Origin: Synechococcus sp. UW179A
GTDB lineage: Bacteria > Cyanobacteriota > Cyanobacteriia > PCC-6307 > Cyanobiaceae
Length of the DNA stretch: 53,266 nt
Direction: 5' to 3'
NCBI RefSeq assembly: GCF_900473965.1
Contig: NZ_UCNJ01000020.1
Location: 1-53,266, forward strand
Positions 44,263 through 51,191 of this stretch are shown here, in pieces. The notes under the pieces are model-generated. The model was not told where the DNA came from. It searched no databases and worked only from the letters and a program-made list of their open reading frames with translations. Each line of letters opens with the position of its first letter. Position 1 is the stretch's first letter. Made by a program: the position numbers and the translations under genes.

Positions 44263-45236
44263 GTGACGAACGTCTTGTGAATGCCTTGCTCAGGAAAAGT
44301 GGCCTTCTGGCCAAGGGGGACGTTCGCTCAGCGGCTGCCACCTTTCGCCATCAACCGTTTCCACAACTGGGATTAGCCGGGATGTTAGGTGACGACACCG
44401 CTGTGGTGCCTGCCCAGACCGGCAAGCTGCTGTTGGCCTGTGAGGGGATGCATCCCGACCTAGTCGAGGAGGATCCTTGGTTCGCGGGCTGGAGTGGGGT
44501 GCTGGTCAACCTCAGTGACATCGCGGCCATGGGTGGTCGACCGCTGGCTCTTGTGAACAGTGTGTGGAGCGGCCATGCCGAGGGAATGAGCGCCCTGCTG
44601 GAGGGAATGCGCTTTGCCTGCGATCGCTTTGGCGTCCCGATGGTGGGTGGCCATTCCAATCAGCAGAGCTCCTATCAGGCACTCTCGGTTGCCGTTTTAG
44701 GTGTGGCGGAGGGTCCAGTCCTCTCCGCGCGCGCGGCATGTCCGGGTGATGAGCTGTGGTTGCTGATCAACAAGGCCGGAAGCTTTTACCGCCACTACCC
44801 CTTCTGGGATGCCGCGACCCATGCATCGCCTGAGCGACTTCGTACACAGCTGGCACTGCTGCCGGCTCTGGCTGCCGCACAACTGGTGCACGCCGCCAAG
44901 GACATCAGCATGGGTGGAATGACCGGCACCGCGGTGATGTTCGCCGAAGCCTGCGGTTACCAATTGATCCTTGATCTGGATGCTGTGGAACGTCCTGATG
45001 ACGTCCCAGACGAAGCCTGGCTTACCTGTTTTCCAAGCTTCGGATACCTTCTGGCTGTCGACCCCACGTGCACCCGATCCCTTGCGCAGATGCTGTCGAG
45101 CGAAAAGACGCTGATTTGCTGCCGAATCGGACACTTTGCCGAGGGTGATTGCAGCGTGCTGTTGCAACAGGCCGGGGTGAAGCATCGCTTCTGGGATGGA
45201 GGCGATGGGCTCACTGGTTTTGGCTGTGTTCGATGA
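44259..45236 (+). CDS. Sll0787-family AIR synthase-like ATP enzyme
   Basis: A 325-residue PurM/ThiL/SelD-fold protein starting at a GTG overlapped with the GNAT stop. GMLGDDTAVVPAQTGKLLLA carries the metal-binding DD of the ATP site, then GWSGVLVNLSDIAAMGGRPLA and KDISMGGMTGTAVMFAEACG give the second half. The family forms ATP-dependent phosphoanhydride-activated C-N bonds or phosphorylates a substrate, so in the cluster it may activate the metabolite. The arrangement (nitrilase, radical SAM, GNAT, AIR-synthase) is as in Synechocystis sll0783-sll0787. Confidence 0.92.
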   Translation: MSDERLVNALLRKSGLLAKGDVRSAAATFRHQPFPQLGLAGMLGDDTAVVPAQTGKLLLACEGMHPDLVEEDPWFAGWSGVLVNLSDIAAMGGRPLALVNSVWSGHAEGMSALLEGMRFACDRFGVPMVGGHSNQQSSYQALSVAVLGVAEGPVLSARAACPGDELWLLINKAGSFYRHYPFWDAATHASPERLRTQLALLPALAAAQLVHAAKDISMGGMTGTAVMFAEACGYQLILDLDAVERPDDVPDEAWLTCFPSFGYLLAVDPTCTRSLAQMLSSEKTLICCRIGHFAEGDCSVLLQQAGVKHRFWDGGDGLTGFGCVR

Positions 45237-45288
45237 GACAGTCATAGTCAATGTGGCCGTGCAGGATCTTTGAATTTGGCGATGATCA

Positions 45289-45570
45289 ATGCCTGAAGTT
45301 CGTTTTCAACTGGAGTGGCCTGACGGGCAGTCCAGCACTCTGTATTCGCCATCTACGGTGATTCTGGATTATTTACAACCCGGTGATTCGCTGTTGGTTT
45401 CTGAGCTTGAGTCGCGTGGCGTCGAAGCGCTTCGCGCGGCATCAGAGCGAGTTCGCGAACGTTATGGTTTTGCCTGCACGCGCACCCATGAAGAGGAATC
45501 CCAGCTGCGCCAGTGGATCTCCCGCTACAGCTCCGATGACATCGTTCGTGTTGTTGGACCACTGACTTGA
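45289..45570 (+). CDS. MSMEG_0570-family small protein of the Nit1C cluster
   Basis: A 93-residue acidic protein: MPEVRFQLEWPDGQSSTLY, VILDYLQPGDSLLVSELESR and LRAASERVRERYGFACTR are the hallmark of MSMEG_0570, which always travels with Nit1C clusters. Its biochemical role is unknown. It lies 52 bases after the AIR-synthase-like gene and is the last of the cluster. Confidence 0.9.
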   Translation: MPEVRFQLEWPDGQSSTLYSPSTVILDYLQPGDSLLVSELESRGVEALRAASERVRERYGFACTRTHEEESQLRQWISRYSSDDIVRVVGPLT

Positions 45571-45598
45571 TGATCACTGTTTTACTAAGCCGCCTTCA

Positions 45599-45841
45599 AT
45601 GTCTGCCCCCCCCCCCCTCTTTCTTCTCACAATCACCCTTGAAACTGCCCGTCAGAAAGTGCCTATGGCTGAAAATGTCTGGAACAGCAAAAATTCAGAA
45701 AAGGTATCACTTGCTTACATCGAGAGTAGCGTTCGGCTAAACCGCAGTGAATTCATCTATGGCCTAACGAAACCTATAGGAGCAGATGGGATTTATACCA
45801 CTTTTCTGGATGTCGATAAAGATGATTTTTCTGGCCGATGA
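45599..45841 (+). pseudogene. DUF1348 (NTF2-like) N-terminal relic
   Basis: The frame reads LETARQKVPMAENVWNSKN, then SEKVSLAYIESSVRLNRSEF, matching the start of DUF1348 SnoaL/NTF2-like proteins (LETARxKV-AAEDAWNSRDPEKV..., W-RNRSEF). After FIYG the similarity ends and the frame closes within 30 residues, while a full member has about 150. The start codon is followed at once by a run of 12 C, so frame is doubtful. A truncated relic. Confidence 0.75.
45606..45617. repeat. Homopolymer of 12 C
   Basis: A C12 tract lies two codons after the ATG of the DUF1348 relic (AlaProPro-Pro reading). Tracts this long are slippage-prone in both replication and sequencing, so the length in the assembly may not be fixed. 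Confidence 0.9.
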
Positions 45842-46502
45842 TAGGGTTGATTGTATCTGATTTTGGTATTAATCTTTTAAGATAGGTATGCTTTGGTGAT
45901 GGCTGTGAATGAAGATTTCAAATTGCTATTAATTCCTTAATTAGCGGACGATGCACTGTTTGAGTTTTAGCAGTATTCGGTGAAGACGAGAGAGCGCGCA
46001 TATATAAACTGGCTTGGCTGAGTAGCTTGGAAATTCCCTCTTTTAAATCGTCTCTGGCTTGTCAGTAGAGCAGCTTACGCCGTGTTTTGGCCGGTAGTTC
46101 CACAAACAGCGATTTCGAAACGGTTATCGCAGTCACGAAGGTACGATCTGAGGGCAACTGAGGGCATCTCAGTAGAGGAACAAAGCTGGCCCTGGTGGCT
46201 CCCGCTGCCACTTAGCTTTAGTTGCAGGAGCAGGTCTGAGGGGCTTGTTCCTAAGTTGTCCCTCATTTTTGTGCAACTGGGCAGAGTTATGTGTATCTGA
46301 GAGTGATCGCATCACAGGCCAACTCTCGACAGAGATAACCGTCGTAGGCATCAAGCCAAACGTTCGAGAAGAAATGCAAAAAGCATTTCGAGAACGAGCG
46401 AAATGATCAAGCAACTCTGCAAATGCTTAACTTCCAATAGCCATAATCTGCAATGCAGATGTAATTAATTTAGATTCTCAACAATTAATCGTAGTTTGAA
46501 CC
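45842..46502. other. Intergenic stretch with one dispersed-repeat copy
   Basis: About 660 bases between the DUF1348 relic and the end of the DUF4347 giant. It contains the full dispersed repeat at 46146-46303. No other gene is supported. Confidence 0.5.
46146..46303 (+). repeat. Dispersed intergenic repeat, best-preserved copy
   Basis: Landmarks: ATCTGAGGGCAACTGAGGG, CATCTCAGTAGAGG, AACAAAGCTGGCCCTGGTGG, GTTCCTAAGTTGTCCCTC and TTTGTGCAACTGGGCAG. A frame through it reads LRATEGISVEEQSWPWWLPL, then EGLVPKLSLIFVQLG. Related copies occur at 51012-51172, 39319-39454, 35481-35592 and, as pieces, at 26287 and 24818. Confidence 0.7.
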
Positions 46503-49500
46503 TTATATCAGTGTCACCTGCTCCGAGTCCTTGATGCCAAGGAGTAGCATGATTTGATCACCAGATAAATCTGTGAACATCAAGCCATTGTCAACATTTG
46601 TCCAGCTCCCACCTTGAATCATTGCAAGATCAATCTTGTCTTCGCCAACGGTGTAGTCCTGAATCAGCGCATATCCATCACCTGAAACACCCCGGAATGT
46701 ATCAATACCTAGATCTCCCCAGACATCGCCTTGGCTGACAGCCAAGACATCATCATCTTTTCCACCTCTATACGTAACACCAGCAGCCGCTCCAGTGATG
46801 AAGTCGTTGCCACGATTTCCATTCACCCAACTCCCAGAATCGGCAGCAAGAACTTCAATCCTATCTCCATCATCTCCGCCAAGATATCGACCAAGTCCTC
46901 CACGCAGAATTATTTGATCTGCTCCTTTATCGCCATTGATATAGGAATCAATTCCGCCGAACACCTCAAAAGTGTCTGCTCCTTTGCCGCCAAAGTATTG
47001 ACCTTTCTGGCCAGCACGCAAGACAAATCGATCATCGCCCTTATTGCCATTGGCATAGTTATTCTTGCCTCCTGTGACCTCGAGATAGTCGTTGTCGTTT
47101 AAAAGCGCAAAGTTGAAATTGGATTGATTGATCAGTGAATCAACCTTGTGAGTCCAATATCTGCGTCCGTTGATGAGCAGGTTTTCAAGGGTTTGTGCCG
47201 TGTTGCTATTGCTGTTAAGGCTGCTGCTCACGTCACTAGCTGGAGTCGGAGTCGGAGTCGGAGTTGGAGTGACTAACGCTTTAACAGCCGAGGTGGCGCT
47301 GGAACTGACACTTTCAGCTGTTCCTTGCTGATCGGTGTAACTGGCGGTGACGCTGATCGCAGAACCGACGTCAGCTTGAACCAGCGTGTATGTCGTTGAT
47401 GATGGATCAGGGATATTGATTGCTGTTCCAGATCGCCTCCAGCCATAGGCAATCGTGCCGAGACCATCAGCATCAGCGAGGGTGTGGGATGCCGTTAAGG
47501 TCTGGCCTTGTGTTGGCGTGCCGCTGATGGTGACCGAACCTGTCGGTGCATCGTTGACATTGGCAACAGCTGAAGTGGCGGTGGAGGTGACACTTTCTGC
47601 TGTTCCTGCTCCGTCGGTGTAACTGGCGGTGACGCTGATCGCAGAACCGACGTCAGCTTGAACAAGCTCATAACTTGTCGATGTCGCACCAGAGATCGAC
47701 GAGCCAGCTCGCTTCCATTGGTTGGTAATCGTGCCGAGGCCATCGGCATCAGCGAGAGTGTTTGCTGCAGTTAAGGTCTGGCCTTGTGTTGGCGTGCCGC
47801 TGATGGTGACCGAACCTGTCGGTGTGCGGTTTGGGATATTGGAAACAGTGACAGCATTTCCTGTTAGATCCTCGATGTTGACCGAGGAATCAGCTCCCGG
47901 TGCCCAGTCATCAGCAGCGGCGATGTTGTAGGTGGTGCCTTGGGTTGAGGCGGTGCCGTTCTTGTTGAGCAGGGAATCGAGGTTGCTCTGATCGGTGCTG
48001 TTGAGGGTGATGCTGGCGGCTGTCGCCGATGTCAGTTCAACGTCACCAGTGGTGAGGGTGTAGGTGCTACCGGAGCCACCGGTGATGGTGAGCTTGGAGA
48101 CGTCGATGTCGTTGCTGGAGCCGGAATAGGCGGGCAGGTTGCTGCCGGTAAGAGCGAGAACACCGCTGGAATCGTCGTAGCTGGCTGAGCTGAGGCTTGG
48201 TGCGGCGACATTGGAGACGGTGATGGCGTTTCCTGTGCTGTCGGCTGGTGAGGAACTGGAGCCTGGATTCCAGTTCAGAGCAGCGGCGATGTTGTAAGTG
48301 GTACTTCCGCCGGAGGAGGTGCCATTTTTATTGAGCAGGCCGGCGAGTTGCAGTTGATCAGCCGCGTTGAGGGTGACGGAGAAGGCGGTGGCTGATGTGC
48401 GTTCAACGTCATCTGAAGTGAGGGTGTAAGTGCTGCTGCCTTCTCCAGTGAGGGTGAGTTTGGAGATATCGATATCGTTATCTGCGCCTGCATTGACCTT
48501 GAAGTTTGTCCCCGTCACAGACAGGACGCCGGTGGAAGCGTTGTAGCTGGCGGATGTCATTGCAGGATCAATCCACCAATCGCCGTTGCTATCAAGCTTG
48601 GCAATAAAGACGTCATAACTACCCGCTGATGTGAGTGTGTTACTGCCAAATGTGGCGGAGTAAAGGAAGTCACCAGTAACAATCGTGCTGTTGTCGCTTA
48701 GGACGGAGATGCCACGGCCAATCTCCCGACCTGTTCCACCGGCATTTTTAGCCCAGAGATAATCGCCGTTGCTATCGAGCTTTGCAATAAAAACATCCTT
48801 GTCACCCGCTGATGTGAGCGTGGTACTGCCAAATGTGGCGGTGCCGTAGAAATCGCCAGTCACAATAGAGCTGTTGTCGCTCAGGCTGGTAATGGCAACG
48901 CCCCTATCAGCAGAACTGCTACCGCCTTGCTTGGCCCAGAGATAATTGCCTTCGCCATCAATCTTGGCAATAAAGACATCTTTACTACCCGCTGATGTGA
49001 GCGTGGTACTGCCAAATGTGGCGGTGCCGTTGAAATAGCCAGTCACAATCGAGCTGTTGTCGCTCAGGCTGGTAATGGCAATGCCCCTATCATCCGAACT
49101 GCTACCGCCTCGTTTGGCCCAGAGATAATTACCATTGCTATCAAGCTTGGCAATAAAGACATCATAACTACCCGCTGATGTGAGGGTGGTACTGCCAAAT
49201 GTGGCGGTGCCGTTGAAAAAGCCAGTCACAATTGAGCTGTTGTCGCTCAGGCTGGTAATGCCATAGCCCCTATCATCCGAACTGCTACCGCCTCGTTTGG
49301 CCCAGAGATAATTACCATTGCTATCAAGCTTGGCAATAAAGACATCATTATTACCCGCTGATGTGAGCGTGGTACTGCCAAATGTGGCGGTGCCCTGAAA
49401 TTCGCCAGTCACAATCGAGCTGTTGTCGCTCAGGCTGGTAATGGCATAGCCCTTATCATCCGAATTGCTACCGCCTCGTTTGGCCCAGAGATAATTACCA

Positions 49501-50513
49501 TTGCTATCAAGCTTGGCAATAAAGACATCATCATTACCCGCTGATGTGAGCGTGGTACTGCCAAATGTGGCGGAACCACTGAACCGGCCGGTGACAATCG
49601 AGCTGTTGTCGCTCAGGCTGGTAATGCCATAGGTCGTATCATCAGAACTGCCACCGCCTTGTTTGGCCCAGACATAATCGCCGTTGCTATCAAGCTTGGC
49701 AATAAAGACATCTTTACTACCCGCTGATGTGAGCGTGGTACTGCCAAATGTGGCGGTGCCGTTGAAATAGCCAGTCACAATCGAGCTGTTGTCGCTCAGG
49801 CTGGTAATGGCATAGCCTTGATCCTGGAGTGTTCCACCGCCTGATCTTGGGAAGGCAGCTAGTTGATGTGGCCAGCTCAGAAGCTGTTGCGCATTGATCG
49901 GTAATTGCGGTGATGGAGCATCATCACGGGACGTCAACTTCCAATGCGTGAATCCATGTCCCAGCTGCCCCAGCGGCAGACGACTCGCCCAGACCGTTGC
50001 GCCGCTGAACTCCTCCAGCAGGCTGATGAAGCTTGATTCGGCCCCTGTCGAGCAGCTCCAGAGCATCAGCTTTTGCAGGCCCCATTGCGCCAGTTGCTGA
50101 TGCCGATCGATGAGCGACTGGCTGCTGATCGTGTGGTTGCCAACATGAAGTTGGCCTGCACTGCCATGGCTGATCCAATGCAGGTTCGCAACAGGGTTGC
50201 CTAGCTGACGTCGCCAGTTGAGCTCCTGGCTGAGGATGTCGAAGGGGTGATCTGTTGCTTGCAGCCACAACACAGGGAGTGCCGTTCTGGCGAGTAGATC
50301 TCGGATCTGCGGGCAACTGCCATCGGCAACGATCAACGCCGTTGGTTGATCAGCTCTGACTGCGGTTGTTGGAGAAGAAGGGTCAAGCTGTGATGATCTC
50401 TGCAGGCTCACCATGCCACTGCTGATCGAAGCGGAAGGATTGCGGCGGGATGGGAGATGGGAAGAGGGGAGACGCGAGTGCTTGGTCAATATTTTGGTAG
50501 TAGTTTGAAACAT
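46503..50513 (-). CDS. Giant DUF4347 / seven-repeat beta-propeller / RTX-like protein
   Basis: About 1336 residues from the ATG at 50513 (MFQTTTKILTKH; an earlier in-frame Met at 50549 is possible). N-terminal DUF4347: LIVADGSCPQIRDLLART, LHWISHGSAGQLHVGN, MLWSCSTGAESSFISLL. Next are seven repeats of about 60 residues beginning ITSLSDNSSIVTG and holding FGSTTLTSAG and VFIAKLDSNG, consistent with a seven-bladed propeller. Then two Ser/Thr-rich beta domains, two near-identical Ig-like domains (TGSVTISGTPTQGQTLTA), a TPTPTPTPTP linker, and a Gly/Asn/Asp-rich calcium-binding-like C-terminus (GNKGDDRFVLRAGQKGQYFG). No Sec signal; likely exported by a type I system and placed on or outside the cell. 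Confidence 0.85.
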   Translation of the reverse strand: MFQTTTKILTKHSRLPSSHLPSRRNPSASISSGMVSLQRSSQLDPSSPTTAVRADQPTALIVADGSCPQIRDLLARTALPVLWLQATDHPFDILSQELNWRRQLGNPVANLHWISHGSAGQLHVGNHTISSQSLIDRHQQLAQWGLQKLMLWSCSTGAESSFISLLEEFSGATVWASRLPLGQLGHGFTHWKLTSRDDAPSPQLPINAQQLLSWPHQLAAFPRSGGGTLQDQGYAITSLSDNSSIVTGYFNGTATFGSTTLTSAGSKDVFIAKLDSNGDYVWAKQGGGSSDDTTYGITSLSDNSSIVTGRFSGSATFGSTTLTSAGNDDVFIAKLDSNGNYLWAKRGGSNSDDKGYAITSLSDNSSIVTGEFQGTATFGSTTLTSAGNNDVFIAKLDSNGNYLWAKRGGSSSDDRGYGITSLSDNSSIVTGFFNGTATFGSTTLTSAGSYDVFIAKLDSNGNYLWAKRGGSSSDDRGIAITSLSDNSSIVTGYFNGTATFGSTTLTSAGSKDVFIAKIDGEGNYLWAKQGGSSSADRGVAITSLSDNSSIVTGDFYGTATFGSTTLTSAGDKDVFIAKLDSNGDYLWAKNAGGTGREIGRGISVLSDNSTIVTGDFLYSATFGSNTLTSAGSYDVFIAKLDSNGDWWIDPAMTSASYNASTGVLSVTGTNFKVNAGADNDIDISKLTLTGEGSSTYTLTSDDVERTSATAFSVTLNAADQLQLAGLLNKNGTSSGGSTTYNIAAALNWNPGSSSSPADSTGNAITVSNVAAPSLSSASYDDSSGVLALTGSNLPAYSGSSNDIDVSKLTITGGSGSTYTLTTGDVELTSATAASITLNSTDQSNLDSLLNKNGTASTQGTTYNIAAADDWAPGADSSVNIEDLTGNAVTVSNIPNRTPTGSVTISGTPTQGQTLTAANTLADADGLGTITNQWKRAGSSISGATSTSYELVQADVGSAISVTASYTDGAGTAESVTSTATSAVANVNDAPTGSVTISGTPTQGQTLTASHTLADADGLGTIAYGWRRSGTAINIPDPSSTTYTLVQADVGSAISVTASYTDQQGTAESVSSSATSAVKALVTPTPTPTPTPASDVSSSLNSNSNTAQTLENLLINGRRYWTHKVDSLINQSNFNFALLNDNDYLEVTGGKNNYANGNKGDDRFVLRAGQKGQYFGGKGADTFEVFGGIDSYINGDKGADQIILRGGLGRYLGGDDGDRIEVLAADSGSWVNGNRGNDFITGAAAGVTYRGGKDDDVLAVSQGDVWGDLGIDTFRGVSGDGYALIQDYTVGEDKIDLAMIQGGSWTNVDNGLMFTDLSGDQIMLLLGIKDSEQVTLI
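47242..47271 (-). repeat. Five-unit hexanucleotide repeat, ThrPro linker
   Basis: GGAGTC units (last two GGAGTT, GGAGTG), coding TPTPTPTPTP on the minus strand between the Ig-like and calcium-binding parts. Linker length can vary in units of two residues without loss of frame. Confidence 0.85.
48580..49840 (-). repeat. Seven tandem propeller-blade repeats
   Basis: Units of about 180-186 bases, each with the ITSLSDNSSIVTG and FIAKLDSNG segments, are highly alike at the DNA level (e.g. the segment CTGTTGTCGCTCAGGCTGG recurs). The last unit (LSDNSTIVTGDFLYSATF) is the most diverged. Confidence 0.9.
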
Positions 50514-50733
50514 GTATCTAGATATACTAATTAATGGCGGGCTTAACAATGTAATTCATGCTACACAGTTTTAAGGCGATTTGCTGCCAGATTGAATGTT
50601 CGGTTTGATGCGATTAGCGAGACTGTGTCGTGTCTGTGAGGCGGGTGACCGGCTTAATTAATGATAGATTAATTGCGGTTCATTCGCTTCAATATTAATC
50701 CCCAAGAGATAAGAGTCGATCTGTAATCGGTGA

Positions 50734-50754
50734 AGGTGGTGCTGTTCAAGCTCG
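50734..50754. repeat. Short sequence shared with 33341-33363
   Basis: AAGGTGGTGCTGTTCAAGC and CTCG against GAGGTGCTGCTGTTCAAGC and TCG; partner at 33341-33363. Confidence 0.45.
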
Positions 50755-51011
50755 CGTCGAGCGATTCGCTCTCTTGGCACATGTTTGAAATCGTTGTTGA
50801 ATCATTGATCAGGAATGGATTGAATTCAACAAGTTTGGTAATTGTGCGGGGCGATGGAGGAGAGGCAATGATGAGAGCTGAATTGGATTTGCTGATAGCA
50901 ATCAGGGTTGGTTCGTGTGCATTGAATTGGTTGGCCAGAACACCTGGGAGAATGGGATGGGGCTGAGATCCGTCCATCAGCTTGATATCTGTGAATCGGG
51001 GGATGCCAAGC

Positions 51012-51172
51012 AATCTGAGGGCAACTAAGGGCATCTCGGCGCAGGACCAAAGCTGGCCCTGGTGGCCGTTGCTGACATTTTAGAGGGCTTTGCTGCAAGA
51101 GCTCTCAAGGGCTTGTCCCTAAGTTGTCCCCGGAATTCTGTGCAACTGGGTAGGAGTCTGTGCAACTCCGAG
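51012..51172 (+). repeat. Dispersed intergenic repeat, copy
   Basis: AATCTGAGGGCAACTAAGGG, CATCTCGG, CAAAGCTGGCCCTGGTGGC, CTTGTCCCTAAGTTGTCCCC and CTGTGCAACTGGG align with the 46146-46303 copy. The frame shows NLRATKGISAQDQSWPWW then stops early. Confidence 0.7.
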
Positions 51173-51191
51173 ATCCTTGTCTGACTGAGCG

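Larger units (their letters stand above)
50514..51191. other. Intergenic stretch with the second best repeat copy
   Basis: About 680 bases upstream of the DUF4347 giant. The left part is AT-rich and likely holds its promoter. It also contains the sequence shared with 33341 and the repeat copy at 51012-51172. Confidence 0.5.
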
